Source: Sulfurimonas sp.
GTDB taxonomy: Bacteria; Campylobacterota; Campylobacteria; Campylobacterales; Sulfurimonadaceae
Direction: 5' to 3'
NCBI GenBank assembly: GCA_011391635.1
Contig: JAABQD010000009.1
Coordinates: 1-64,000, forward strand
DNA: 64,000 nucleotides
Position 1 is the stretch's first letter. Every line of letters starts with the position of its first letter. A program made the translations under genes and the position numbers. A model generated the notes under the pieces. The model saw only the letters and a list, made by a program, of their open reading frames with translations. It was not told the DNA's origin and did not search any database. Of this stretch, positions 35,254 to 44,828 are shown one piece after another.

Positions 35254-36234
35254 TTGCAAAAATCACAACGCGTTCAAGCACAAAAGCAACTCCTTGACTG
35301 GTACGAAATTCACGGTCGCAAGGATTTGCCTTGGCGTGATGCTTCGGATGTTTATCATGTCTATGTAAGTGAAGTGATGTTGCAACAGACGCAGGTGAAG
35401 CGGGTTTTGGAGGAGTATTATTTTCAGTTTTTAGAAAAGTTTCCTTCATTTCTTGCACTTGCACAAGCACCACTTGAAGAGGTATTTGGCATGTGGAGTG
35501 GGCTTGGGTATTACAGACGGGCGAAAAATTTGCATGAGAGTGCGAAGCTTTGCGTGGATGCTTTTCCACGAGATTTAAAATCTTTGCAAAAACTCCCTGG
35601 TATTGGTCGTTATACGGCAAGTGCAATTTGTAGTTTTGGGTATCATCAGAGTGTGAGCGTGGTCGACACAAATATCGCTCGGGTTTTGGCACGGTTTTTT
35701 GGCGAAGAAGATGCAAAAGAGGCTCATTTGTGGGAGTTGGCGGATGAGTTTTTAAATAGTTCAAACCCTACTTCTCACAATCTTGCCCTGATGGATTTGG
35801 GTGCGATGGTTTGTCTGCCGAAGAATCCGGCATGTGAAAAGTGTCCTTTTGTCGCTAGTTGTCAAGGTTCAAGTGAGCCTGATAAATACTACAAAACGCA
35901 AAAGAAAAATTATGAGAACAAAAAACTTCATTTTGGAATTTGTGAACGCAACGGCAAAATCGCTATGAATCGTTCGGGTGAAGGGATGTACAAAGATATG
36001 CTTGAACTTCCAAATATCGCTTCCACATGCCAAGAAGAAAATTTGTTAGGCACATTTCCACATGCCGTGACAAAATATCGTTTGGAAGTAAATATTTATA
36101 AGGTGGATTTCATAGCGGAGGATGTCCTTTGGATTGCACTGGATTCTCTTCATGGTGCGGGGATTTCCTCAATGACAAAAAAAGCTTTAAAACTCTATAA
36201 TAGCGTTAAACCAAAATTATGTAGTAGAAATTAA
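35254..36234 (+). CDS. mutY: A/G-specific adenine glycosylase
   Basis: MutY (326 aa) removes adenine mispaired with 8-oxoguanine. The N-terminal DLPWRD and EVMLQQTQVKRV catalytic regions, the helix-hairpin-helix LPGIGRYTASAI with the following catalytic Asp in VVDTNIARVL, and the [4Fe-4S] ligands CLPKNPACEKCPFVASC (C-x6-C-x2-C-x5-C) are all intact. The C-terminal 8-oxoG-recognition (NUDIX-like) part is short. The TTG start has GAGAGAA seven bases upstream. Two copies of the dispersed word lie at 36021 and 36056 and one at 35486. Confidence 0.93.
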   Translation: MQKSQRVQAQKQLLDWYEIHGRKDLPWRDASDVYHVYVSEVMLQQTQVKRVLEEYYFQFLEKFPSFLALAQAPLEEVFGMWSGLGYYRRAKNLHESAKLCVDAFPRDLKSLQKLPGIGRYTASAICSFGYHQSVSVVDTNIARVLARFFGEEDAKEAHLWELADEFLNSSNPTSHNLALMDLGAMVCLPKNPACEKCPFVASCQGSSEPDKYYKTQKKNYENKKLHFGICERNGKIAMNRSGEGMYKDMLELPNIASTCQEENLLGTFPHAVTKYRLEVNIYKVDFIAEDVLWIALDSLHGAGISSMTKKALKLYNSVKPKLCSRN

Positions 36235-36270
36235 AAAAATTATTTATCATTACACTCAAGGAACATTCAT

Positions 36271-36309
36271 TAAAAATTTAACCCACCAACAAGGTGGCTA
36301 AAATTTTTA
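36271..36309. terminator. Hairpin between mutY and recD2
   Basis: CCACC (36283-36287) pairs with GGTGG (36293-36297) around AACAA. After two mismatches an A/T stem of nine pairs follows (TAAAAATTT / AAATTTTTA), so the arm ends in a T-run. This is a good Rho-independent terminator shape for mutY and could work in both directions. Confidence 0.6.
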
Positions 36310-36398
36310 CTAAACATCCCTTAAGCACAAGCATAAACGATTTTTAGAAATATCTACTACATAATTTTGGTTAAAATTTCTTCGCAGGGCGTACAAAA

Positions 36399-38636
36399 TT
36401 GAGCGAAACTCTCATAGGACAAATCGACAAAATCCTTTTTGAAGAGGATGGATTTTTTATCGCTGTTTTAAAAACAAAAGAGAAAATCAGCGGTACTTAC
36501 TATGAGAGCGATGTCGCAAACCTCAAAGGCTCTGCCATAACGCTCAAAGGTGTTTGGCAAGAGCATAAGAAGCATGGAAAAACCTTCAAATTTGACTTTT
36601 TAAAAGTCAATCAAAATCAACTCTTTTTCTTCCTAAACAAAATTATAAAAGGCTTTACAAAGAGCCTCACAAGCGAACTCATCGAGCATTTTGGAAATGA
36701 AAAACTGATTGATATTTTAGACAACGACATTGAGAGACTTTTAGAGTTTAACGGCATCAAAGAGAAACGGCTCAAAAAGATCCAAGCATCTTGGAAACAG
36801 TTTCGTTCCATGCGAGAGTTTGGAGAGTTTTTGGCTCCTTATGATGTTTCCCCTGCAATGCTGACCACCATCGCAACCGCTATGAAAGATGTGGAAAATC
36901 CATGTGAAAAGATAAAAAACAACCCCTATATTTTGACCTCCATAAACTCCATAGGCTTTAAAAGAGCCGACGAGTTGGCTCTTAAAATGGGCGTGGAGAG
37001 AGAAAATGAGGGTCGTATAAGTTCTGCTATGGATTTTGTACTTTTGAACTATTGTGAACAGCAGGGCAACAGTTGTGTGGCAAAAGAGGTTCTTTTTTCT
37101 GGGCTGAATGAGCTTTTAGGTTTTAGCGGTAAAAATCATCTTTATGAAGTGGCACTCATCGAGAGAGTTGCCGAGCAGAGTATCGTGATTATGAAAAATG
37201 AGCGAGTTTCTCCTGCGAGACTTTACGATGCGGAAAAGTTTTTGTATGACACTTTTAAAACAAGAGCAAAACTTGACAGTGGCGGTTTTGTAAAAGATTT
37301 GGACGCATTCTTGGCATGTGGAAATCTTCAACTCGGCGAACAGCAAAAAGAGGCGGTTGCGATTATAAACAACGGTGCATCTCTGCTCTTTTTGGTCGGT
37401 TATGCGGGAACGGGAAAAAGTACAACATCTAAAACCATTCTTAATTTACTCAACACCAGATATGAGAAGCAAGAGATTATGACTTGTGCTTTGAGTGGTA
37501 TCGCCTCGCAACGCATCGCCGATACGACGGGGTATGAGAGTGCAACGATACAGTCGCTGTTGGTAAAACATGAATCTCGTGATACTTTTCCCTATTCGGT
37601 CATGCTCATAGATGAAGCGTCGATGATAAACTCCTCTCTTTTTGCACGACTTTTGGCGAAAGTGAGTAAAAGTGCAATCCTCATCATCGTCGGTGATGAT
37701 GCCCAACTTCCGCCAATTGGGGCTGGAAATGTTTTGAGTGACGCTTTGACGCTTCAAATCGCTCCCATAGTCAAGCTCACAAAAATTTACAGACAGAGCG
37801 AAGACCAAGCGATAACGCTCATCGCAAATGAGATACGCCTTGGAAATGTTCCTGAGTATAGAAAAAAGTATGAAGATTTTGAGTTTATAGATGTCTCCAT
37901 TCAAAACTATTATGCCATGAAAAATCAGCTCTCCTCAAACGAGTTGCAAGAAAAAAGAGAGGAGAACTCAAACGCAATCGTCGCAGAGATAGTGCATAAA
38001 GTTTTAGAAAATATCGAAAAAGCAAGATACAGACTCAAAAACAAAGAGATAAAAGAGTATCTCAACTATTTTCAAGTCATAACACCCATGAAAGGCGGAG
38101 TTTTAGGCTCAAACAATCTCAATAGTGTTTTGCAAGAGTATTTTAATCCAAACCCTAAAAAGTTTGTAAAAAAGGGCGGTGCAGAATTTCGGCTGATGGA
38201 TAAAGTGGTGCATACTAAAAATGAGAACATGACTTCGTGGAGTGGCGAAGGCTTTAAAATGGGTGAAGATTCAGCACAAAGACGCATTTTTAACGGCATG
38301 AGCGGACTCCTTTTTAAGATAGAAGAGGAGGATGAACAGGTTTTTGTTTTCTATCCGAGTGAGGATATCGTGGTCGTCTATGAGTATGAGGAGATAAAGT
38401 CCTTTTTGATGCTCTCCTACGCTTTGACAATCCATAAAGTGCAAGGGATGGAGTATGATATCGTTGTCATTCCGATGAGTTTTACGCACTTTATTATGCA
38501 TAACACGAAGCTCATTTACACGGCGATTACAAGGGCAAAACATAAGTGTATTTTAATAGGCGAGGGAAGTGCATTTGAGAGTGCCTGTCGTAAGTTTGAA
38601 GTAACACGGCGAGATACTGTACTTTTGGAGTTATAA
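36399..38636 (+). CDS. recD2: RecD2-type ATP-dependent DNA helicase
   Basis: This 745-aa SF1B helicase resembles RecD2/RecD-like proteins that act without RecBC in DNA repair. An N-terminal OB-like part and helix-hairpin-helix-like repeats (about residues 80-230) precede the motor. Walker A is GYAGTGKSTTSKT, Walker B/motif II is LIDEASMINSS, motif III GDDAQLPPIGAG, and motifs V-VI are YALTIHKVQGMEYD and YTAITRAKH. The start is TTG. Length and domain order match RecD2. Confidence 0.87.
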   Translation: MSETLIGQIDKILFEEDGFFIAVLKTKEKISGTYYESDVANLKGSAITLKGVWQEHKKHGKTFKFDFLKVNQNQLFFFLNKIIKGFTKSLTSELIEHFGNEKLIDILDNDIERLLEFNGIKEKRLKKIQASWKQFRSMREFGEFLAPYDVSPAMLTTIATAMKDVENPCEKIKNNPYILTSINSIGFKRADELALKMGVERENEGRISSAMDFVLLNYCEQQGNSCVAKEVLFSGLNELLGFSGKNHLYEVALIERVAEQSIVIMKNERVSPARLYDAEKFLYDTFKTRAKLDSGGFVKDLDAFLACGNLQLGEQQKEAVAIINNGASLLFLVGYAGTGKSTTSKTILNLLNTRYEKQEIMTCALSGIASQRIADTTGYESATIQSLLVKHESRDTFPYSVMLIDEASMINSSLFARLLAKVSKSAILIIVGDDAQLPPIGAGNVLSDALTLQIAPIVKLTKIYRQSEDQAITLIANEIRLGNVPEYRKKYEDFEFIDVSIQNYYAMKNQLSSNELQEKREENSNAIVAEIVHKVLENIEKARYRLKNKEIKEYLNYFQVITPMKGGVLGSNNLNSVLQEYFNPNPKKFVKKGGAEFRLMDKVVHTKNENMTSWSGEGFKMGEDSAQRRIFNGMSGLLFKIEEEDEQVFVFYPSEDIVVVYEYEEIKSFLMLSYALTIHKVQGMEYDIVVIPMSFTHFIMHNTKLIYTAITRAKHKCILIGEGSAFESACRKFEVTRRDTVLLEL

Positions 38637-38663
38637 GTTTCCACATGTTGGCATGTGGAAACT
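38636..38663. terminator. Hairpin from an inverted pair of the dispersed word, between convergent genes
   Basis: AGTTTCCACATG (38636-38647) and CATGTGGAAACT (38652-38663) form a perfect 12-bp stem around TTGG. It sits between recD2 and the convergent diguanylate cyclase gene and begins at the recD2 stop codon. The right arm is a complete TTGGCATGTGGAA copy. Confidence 0.7.
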
Positions 38664-38669
38664 CTTTAG

Positions 38670-40508
38670 TTAGTAATTCTCTCCAAGCTCTTTATTTTCT
38701 ATCATCGATTCGTTGAATGCTACAACCTGATTTCTTCCGCCCTCTTTTGCTGCATAGAGAGAGATGTCAGCAAACTTGATACATTTCCAGATACTATCGC
38801 TATCTTGAGGAAAACGAGAACAGCCGACGCTGAGTGTTTTACTGAAACTCTCTCCATGTGCATAAATTTTTTGTTTGCCAAATTCTACTCTGATTGCGTC
38901 TGCAATTTTGAGAATATTTTCTGCTTCACAGTTGTAAAGAAGTACCAAGAACTCCTCTCCACCGTAGCGAATCGCGATATCTGCTTTGCGTATCTGCTTT
39001 TTGATAACGCCTGAGATGATGCGAATAGCTTCATCGCCTATATCGTGCCCATAGGTATCATTTATCATCTTAAAGTAGTCGATATCCACCATCAAAACAC
39101 CATACGAAGTATTTGCACGAATCGCTTGAGGGATAGAAACATCTGCAAACTCATCCAAAAATTTACGGTTATACATCCCTGTGAGTTGATCTACTCTTGC
39201 CATTTGATTGAGTGTTTGCATCAGTTTTTTGCTCACTATTGCAGGTCGGGCAGTTGTAACATAATCTTCTACATCACTCATGATGGAGCGAACATACTGT
39301 GTCTGCTCTTCGTTGTTTGTGACAATCGTCAAAATCAGTGTCAAATCATTTGAAATCGTATAAGGAGTACAGATATGCTCACTCCCTTCAAGGGTATATA
39401 AAGCACATGATTTGGTAAATATACTTGAATCCACACTTGATTGAATCCGTTCTGCACGACACTCTCCATTTAAAATAGAGCAGTGCACCTCTTTTTCACT
39501 ATGTACAATTTTTTTGATTTTACTCATGTTGTCGATTTCTGTCATAGTAAAATCATCGAGATGAAAATGGTACTTGAGCACATAAGCAATGCGTGCGTAG
39601 ATATCCTCTAACTCTTTGTCATTCTCTATCGTTTGTTTAAATTTATAGATATCAGAGAGCCTTTCTATGGTGCTATTGATATTTTTAAGTGGGTCTAGCT
39701 CTTTGACATAATTTTTGTTTTTGATAAAGACATATACTTTTTTATCAAGCTCTTCAAAAGTGTGCTGGAGTTTTTCGAGCATCGTGTTGAGGAGTTTTGC
39801 AACAGATTCGTTGTCTGTGTTATTGTCACATTTAACTCTGCTTGAGTAATCTCCACGGTAGGCATTTTGCATCACCTCTTTGATAGAGTAAAATATACTG
39901 ACATAGGGTCTGATAAATTTATTCATAACAATAAATACGAAAATAGCAGCTAAAATCGTGAGTCCCATATTGTAGAGAACGCTTTTGATGCTACTTGTAC
40001 GAATTTCTGTAATATCCATAACCATGCTCACTACACCCAAAACTTCACCCTCTTTTGCTTCATGGCACTGCATACAATTGGGTGTGCCAAACTCAGATGC
40101 TGTAAAAGGGATAGTGACACGCATCAAACTTTTACTTGGTGTTTCGGTTGTGACAGATTTTGTAATGCCTGATTGCAATACTTCTGTGTCGGTTTTGTCT
40201 CTTGGAGTCTCGTTGTTGTGACCTTCGCCATATTGCTTGATAACCGTAGGAGACCTTGCTATCCAAAGTTCACTAATCTTTTCTACATTTGCAATCTTAT
40301 CGAGAAAATAGTCTCTATGATCCATGATACCGTTGACCATGTGCGAAGTGAGCCCGATTTTGACTATCTCAGCTGTTAAGTTTGCTTTGTCTTCTGCTGT
40401 GCTGAGACCATAATTTCTGAAATTTATTGTCGTGCTGACTATCATTGAGATAAAAAAGAGAGCAAAAATAATGAGTAAAGCTGTTATGATTTTTTGTTTT
40501 GATTCCAT
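38670..40508 (-). CDS. Diguanylate cyclase with periplasmic haem-c sensor domain
   Basis: This 612-aa protein has a TM helix at residues about 8-28 and a periplasmic domain of about 150 residues containing CMQCH, the covalent haem-c attachment motif, in a DUF3365-like context. A second TM helix, a HAMP-like linker, a GAF-like middle region and a C-terminal GGDEF domain follow. The cyclase active site is GGEEF, preceded by DQLTGMYNRKFLDE and VDIDYFKMINDTYGHDIGD. It probably synthesises c-di-GMP in response to redox state or a gas ligand sensed by haem. Confidence 0.85.
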   Translation of the reverse strand: MESKQKIITALLIIFALFFISMIVSTTINFRNYGLSTAEDKANLTAEIVKIGLTSHMVNGIMDHRDYFLDKIANVEKISELWIARSPTVIKQYGEGHNNETPRDKTDTEVLQSGITKSVTTETPSKSLMRVTIPFTASEFGTPNCMQCHEAKEGEVLGVVSMVMDITEIRTSSIKSVLYNMGLTILAAIFVFIVMNKFIRPYVSIFYSIKEVMQNAYRGDYSSRVKCDNNTDNESVAKLLNTMLEKLQHTFEELDKKVYVFIKNKNYVKELDPLKNINSTIERLSDIYKFKQTIENDKELEDIYARIAYVLKYHFHLDDFTMTEIDNMSKIKKIVHSEKEVHCSILNGECRAERIQSSVDSSIFTKSCALYTLEGSEHICTPYTISNDLTLILTIVTNNEEQTQYVRSIMSDVEDYVTTARPAIVSKKLMQTLNQMARVDQLTGMYNRKFLDEFADVSIPQAIRANTSYGVLMVDIDYFKMINDTYGHDIGDEAIRIISGVIKKQIRKADIAIRYGGEEFLVLLYNCEAENILKIADAIRVEFGKQKIYAHGESFSKTLSVGCSRFPQDSDSIWKCIKFADISLYAAKEGGRNQVVAFNESMIENKELGENY

Positions 40509-40773
40509 AAGATTTTGAGCCTTTGTAAATTTTTTTAGATTTTATCACAAAAGTATCATGAAAGTGCCATGCAGAGAGAGTAAATTTTACTCAAATGAGT
40601 GAAAATTTATTTCCATATCTGCTCGAGCGAAGCGACAAATGCCCTTGGGGTGCTAAGAAGATAAATAAATTGAGGTTATTTAAAGATTCAAATAAAATTA
40701 GAGTAGAATTTCACATAAATTATGGCATGTGGAAATAAATTTTCATTCCACATGCCAAGTCGGGAGAATTATA
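40509..40773. other. Divergent intergenic region between the diguanylate cyclase and aguB
   Basis: This 265-base gap contains a small GAGTAAA/TTTACTC palindrome near 40580, a -10-like TAGAAT at 40704-40709 directed to aguB, and an inverted pair of the dispersed word at 40723-40757 that would lie in the aguB leader. No ORF with support was seen. Confidence 0.5.
40723..40757. repeat. Inverted pair of the dispersed word in the aguB leader
   Basis: TGGCATGTGGAA (40723-40734) and TTCCACATGCCA (40746-40757) form a 12-bp stem with an 11-base loop. Unlike the other pairs it is not between gene ends: it sits upstream of aguB and between divergent genes, 17 bases before the start codon. It could influence aguB translation or act as an attenuator. 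Confidence 0.7.
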
Positions 40774-41622
40774 ATGGTAAAAGTTTCTGCTATTCAAATG
40801 AGCATGGGTGAAGATAAAGGTGCGAATATCTCTAAGGCTGAAAGACTTGTACGAGAAGCAGCAAAAAATGGTGCAAATATTGTACTTTTGCCTGAACTTT
40901 TTGAGGGTCTCTATTTTTGTAAAGACATGGATGAAAAATATTTTTCATGGGCAAATGAGAGAGAAAACAATGCACTTATAGAGCAATTCGCTTCTTTGGC
41001 AAAAGAGCTCAAAATCGTCCTTTTAGTGAGCTATTTTGAAAAAGCGGGAAGTGAGTATTTTAACTCTCTTGTCGTGGTGGACGCGGATGGTACGATTATG
41101 GATAACTACCGCAAAACGCATATTCCTTGTGGTGCTGGGTATGAAGAAAAGTTCTACTTCAAACCTGGAGATACAGGCTTTAAAGTTTGGGATACGGCAT
41201 GTGGAAAGATTGGTGTGGGCATCTGCTGGGATCAGTGGTTTTGTGAAACGGCGAGAGCTTTGACACTTATGGGTGCGGAGATTATTTTTTATCCGACGGC
41301 TATTGGAAGTGAACCTGAGATTGGTTTGGACTCCAAAGAGCATTGGCAACGCGTTCAAATGGGACATGCGGCGACAAATACTGTTCCAGTTGTGGTTGCA
41401 AATAGATATGGCGAAGAGGTGGGCGAGAGTTGTTCTTTGACTTTTTATGGCTCTTCGTTTATTACGGATTATACAGGTGCAAAAATTGCTGAAGCTTCTC
41501 GCAATGCAGAAGAGATAATTTATGCAGAGTTTGACTTGGAAGAAAATGCAAAGCAAAGAGAGTATTGGGGACTTATCCGCGATAGAAGAGCAGAGTGCTA
41601 CGAGATTATCTCAAAGCACTAA
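40774..41622 (+). CDS. aguB: N-carbamoylputrescine amidase
   Basis: This 282-aa carbon-nitrogen hydrolase is predicted to convert N-carbamoylputrescine to putrescine, CO2 and ammonia. The Glu-Lys-Cys triad is visible in LLPELFEGLYFC, YRKTHIPCGAGYEEKFYF and GVGICWDQWFCE. The GAGYEEKFYFKPGDTGF segment is typical of the AguB branch rather than NAD synthetase or nitrilase. An in-frame ATG at 40729 would run through the hairpin; ATG 40774 has GGGAGAA before it and is chosen. Its 3' end overlaps the convergent transporter gene by four bases. Confidence 0.87.
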   Translation: MVKVSAIQMSMGEDKGANISKAERLVREAAKNGANIVLLPELFEGLYFCKDMDEKYFSWANERENNALIEQFASLAKELKIVLLVSYFEKAGSEYFNSLVVVDADGTIMDNYRKTHIPCGAGYEEKFYFKPGDTGFKVWDTACGKIGVGICWDQWFCETARALTLMGAEIIFYPTAIGSEPEIGLDSKEHWQRVQMGHAATNTVPVVVANRYGEEVGESCSLTFYGSSFITDYTGAKIAEASRNAEEIIYAEFDLEENAKQREYWGLIRDRRAECYEIISKH

Positions 41623-43823
41623 ACATCATACTCCGCACCTAGCTCAGAGCTTGTCATGCGGAGTCTCTCCGCTAGAACAGTTGCAAGACTTTGCATGAAG
41701 TGAAAAGAGGCTTTACTGTGTCGCTCTGAGAACTGATCAAATGCCCGACGAGAGATGATAAACAAATCTGTATCTGTTGTGGCGATTGCTTCACTGTATT
41801 GCGGGCTTCCTTCCAAAAATGAGAACTCTCCAAAAAAGTTTCCTTGTCCAAGTGTGCTTAAGTGGACGATGTTGTGTTCTGATATTCTTAAAACAATACG
41901 AACTAAGCCGCGACGAATCAGGTAGAGTTCTCCTGCTAAATCTCCCTGTTTGAAGATAACTTCGCCTTTTGCAAAGCTTTTGTATTCGAGAAGGTTTTGA
42001 ATCTCTTCTATGGTCTCCTCTTTTCTATTTGCCAGCAGAGCAAAATCTTTGAGTTCGTAGAGAGACTCCTCTGTAGTTGTTATACGATTTTCTTTGAGAA
42101 TTTTCTCTTCTGCCCATTCGATAGCATATTCTAAATCATCAAAAACTTTGATAGGGCTGAGGTGTTTGAGAAGCCCGACATGGTTGAAATAACTCTCCAT
42201 ATCATCACCTGTTGGGAGTTTGTGAGGGAGTCTACTCAGGAGAAGATAGCCGTTGTTATCATGCAAAATATCTTTGATTTGAAGCAAAATATGTGCAGCA
42301 GTCAAATCGACAGTTTGGACGCGTTTCATATCCATGATAATATATTTTTTCTCTTTTAAATCATCTCGTAACATCGAGTAAAGTTGATTTGCTGTACCAA
42401 AAAAGAGACTTCCATGAAGCTCATAAACTGAAAAATTACCACCTTTTTGCGTAAGGATGATAGATTCATCTTCGTTACGAATCACTTTACTGTGAACATC
42501 ATTGCCATCCATATGGCGATAGACGACAGATGCTCCGATTTGTTGTGCAATATAGAGTGCGATAGCAAGAAGCAAACCAACACCAGCAGCAGCGATAAGA
42601 CTTACAAAAAGAGCAGTAATTGCCACGGCTACGATGATAAAAAAGTCAAGAGTAGTTTTTTTGGATTGGATAAGCATAAGGCTATGTCTGTCAATCATGC
42701 GAAATCCGATAACAATCAAAATACCAGCAAGGGCAGAAACAGGAATCCATGCGATAAATGTTCCTAAAAGTACAAAAGCAATGACTGCCATAACACCTTC
42801 AATAAAACCTGAGAGTTGTGTTGTCGCACCGCTTGAGATATTGACCATAGTCGCACCCATCGTTCCAGAGCCTGGCATACCTCCGATGAGGACGGAGAGA
42901 AGATTTCCTGAGCCTTGAGCGATGAGTTCTTTATTGGAGTTATGAAAAGAGTGTGTCATAGAATCGAGAATTACACATGTTTTGAGCGTATCAATGGATA
43001 ACAGTGCTGCAAGAGTGAGTGCAGGAAAAAAGAGCATGGAAATATTGTTCCATGAGAGTTCCATCAGTTCGTTAAAACGCCATGACATCATTTTAAAAAA
43101 ATCAATCCCATCATTTCCACCCAAAGTACCGATGATAAAAATATTGTTTGGTTCAAACAAAGAGGGCTTGAATGCTCCAAGTATAAAATAGGTCGCAATT
43201 CCCATAATCAAAGCGGTAATAACAGCAGGTATAACACGAAAAAGTCTCTCGCCATAGAGCATGGATACAATCGTAACACTTCCGACCACTAAACTCTCCC
43301 ATTGCCATAGAGCAGGAGCTTGTATGGATTGCCAGAAGTGTTCCCCGTGGGAAAGACCTAAAAATTTTGGTGTTTGTGCAGCAATGATATAGAGTCCAAC
43401 ACCACTTAAATAACCACTAACTACGGGAAATGGCATATATTTTATCAGTCGTCCAAGTCCAGCAACACCAAAGAGTATCTGAAAAAGAGCTGCAAAAATG
43501 GCAATGACCATCAACATCACAAAAATAGTATCTCCACTGATGCCATTGGAAATATGCTCAAGTGCAAAAGCAGATAAAACCGCTGCAGCTGGAGCACTAG
43601 GAGCAGAAATAAGCCTTTGTGTTCCGCCAAGCAGCGAAGCAACGATACCAATCGCAGCAACCCCTAAAATCCCAGCAATCGCACCGTATGCCCCAAAGTG
43701 CCCACCTATAGTCGCATAAATTGTTACCCCAAAAGCGATAGCAGCGGGCATTGCCACAAGCATCGCCGCTGTTCCACCCCAAAAATTCCCTGAAAAATTT
43801 GTTAATTTTATCATCACACCCAT
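41619..43823 (-). CDS. SulP family anion transporter fused to STAS and cyclic-nucleotide-binding domains
   Basis: This 734-aa protein has about 12 membrane helices at residues 10-420 in SulP style (VAMPAAIAFGVTIYATIGGHFGAYGAIAG, SAPSAPAAAVLSAF, PGSGTMGATMVNISSGATTQLSG). A STAS domain follows at about 470-570 (HGSLFFGTANQLYSML, IIMDMKRVQTVDLTAAHIL). The C-terminal 130 residues form a cNMP-binding beta-roll (FAKGEVIFKQGDLAGELYLIRRGLVRIVL, LGQGNFFGEFSFLEGSPQYSEAIATTDTDL). SulP carriers move sulfate, bicarbonate or other anions. The substrate is not readable, and gating by a cyclic nucleotide is inference. Confidence 0.87.
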   Translation of the reverse strand: MGVMIKLTNFSGNFWGGTAAMLVAMPAAIAFGVTIYATIGGHFGAYGAIAGILGVAAIGIVASLLGGTQRLISAPSAPAAAVLSAFALEHISNGISGDTIFVMLMVIAIFAALFQILFGVAGLGRLIKYMPFPVVSGYLSGVGLYIIAAQTPKFLGLSHGEHFWQSIQAPALWQWESLVVGSVTIVSMLYGERLFRVIPAVITALIMGIATYFILGAFKPSLFEPNNIFIIGTLGGNDGIDFFKMMSWRFNELMELSWNNISMLFFPALTLAALLSIDTLKTCVILDSMTHSFHNSNKELIAQGSGNLLSVLIGGMPGSGTMGATMVNISSGATTQLSGFIEGVMAVIAFVLLGTFIAWIPVSALAGILIVIGFRMIDRHSLMLIQSKKTTLDFFIIVAVAITALFVSLIAAAGVGLLLAIALYIAQQIGASVVYRHMDGNDVHSKVIRNEDESIILTQKGGNFSVYELHGSLFFGTANQLYSMLRDDLKEKKYIIMDMKRVQTVDLTAAHILLQIKDILHDNNGYLLLSRLPHKLPTGDDMESYFNHVGLLKHLSPIKVFDDLEYAIEWAEEKILKENRITTTEESLYELKDFALLANRKEETIEEIQNLLEYKSFAKGEVIFKQGDLAGELYLIRRGLVRIVLRISEHNIVHLSTLGQGNFFGEFSFLEGSPQYSEAIATTDTDLFIISRRAFDQFSERHSKASFHFMQSLATVLAERLRMTSSELGAEYDV

Positions 43824-43853
43824 TCCATTTAGCTACTGTTTTTTTGATTATAT

Positions 43854-44762
43854 CTAAATTTGATGTGCTTTTTTGATGATTTCTTCGAGTTCTATGAGAG
43901 GTGCATGAATAACATTTTCAAATTGTGTACGGTTGAAAGTCTCTTGTCTTTTTGCGAGTTGTGCGGTGTGTGTTGTGATGTTTTGAAGCATTATATCCTT
44001 GCTTACTTTTCCATCCAAAAACTCCAAAACTTCTATAATCCCAATAGAGCTCATGGCATGTGGAAGCCTTGTATATTTTTGCTCCAAAAAACAAACTTCA
44101 TCGATGAGTCCTTGTGTGAGCATTTTGTTTGTGCGTTTGGCAATACGCTCTCGTAAAACATCTCTTGTAACACTGATGTTATAAATATCCAAATTTTCTA
44201 TGATAGGTTTAGGTGGGTTTGCCTTAAACCACTCAGAGGGCGTAAGTTTTGAGGCTTCATAAATGAGAAGCATTTTTTCGATGCGGTATTTGTCGTTTGG
44301 TGCAATATTTTTCATGTATTGCGGGTCAAGTGTGAATAAAAAGTTGTAAGCATTTTCGACATTTGAGAGTTGATTTTCCACATGCCAAGATATCTCTTTT
44401 GTTACCTTTGGAAGTGGAGATAAGCCGTGAAGAAGTGATTTGAGATAAAAAGAAGTTCCGCCAACAATGATGAGGTTTTTGCCATCTTTTTGGCATGTGG
44501 AGAGAACTTCTTTGTATAAATTCATAAAAATATCGACACTAAAATAGTCATCGGGATACAAAACATTTATACCAAAATGCTTCACTAAGGCGAGTTCTTC
44601 TTTGGAGGGTTTTGCTGAGACGATGTCAATCTCTTTGTAGATACTTAAAGAGTCGATGGAGAGGATGTAAGCATCTATCTCTTGAGCGATTTTTATCGCT
44701 AAATCACTCTTTCCTGAAGCTGTTGCACCTATAATCGCTAGTTGTTTTATCGCTGTATTCAT
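43854..44762 (-). CDS. miaA: tRNA dimethylallyltransferase
   Basis: MiaA (302 aa) adds a dimethylallyl group to A37 of tRNAs reading UNN codons. The P-loop GATASGKSDLAIKIA lies at the N-terminus, followed by SIDSLSIYKEIDIVSAKP (catalytic Asp and the DSMQVY-like motif) and GGTSFYLKSLLHGL. The C-terminal half, with MSSIGIIEVLEFLDG and KRQETFNRTQF, fits the family. Three copies of the dispersed word occur in the gene. Confidence 0.94.
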   Translation of the reverse strand: MNTAIKQLAIIGATASGKSDLAIKIAQEIDAYILSIDSLSIYKEIDIVSAKPSKEELALVKHFGINVLYPDDYFSVDIFMNLYKEVLSTCQKDGKNLIIVGGTSFYLKSLLHGLSPLPKVTKEISWHVENQLSNVENAYNFLFTLDPQYMKNIAPNDKYRIEKMLLIYEASKLTPSEWFKANPPKPIIENLDIYNISVTRDVLRERIAKRTNKMLTQGLIDEVCFLEQKYTRLPHAMSSIGIIEVLEFLDGKVSKDIMLQNITTHTAQLAKRQETFNRTQFENVIHAPLIELEEIIKKAHQI

Positions 44763-44811
44763 TGAGAAATTATATCATTTTAAAACAAGTTTGGATAAAA
44801 TGAGCCTTAAT

Positions 44812-44817
44812 TATACT
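44812..44817 (+). promoter_or_regulatory. Putative -10 box of mqnP
   Basis: TATACT (44812-44817) is 11 bases before the ATG of mqnP, with AAGG at 44821-44824. If it is used, the leader would be only a few bases long, so this assignment is weak. An A/T-rich stretch at 44763-44800 offers alternatives. Confidence 0.25.
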
Positions 44818-44828
44818 CTCAAGGTCAG

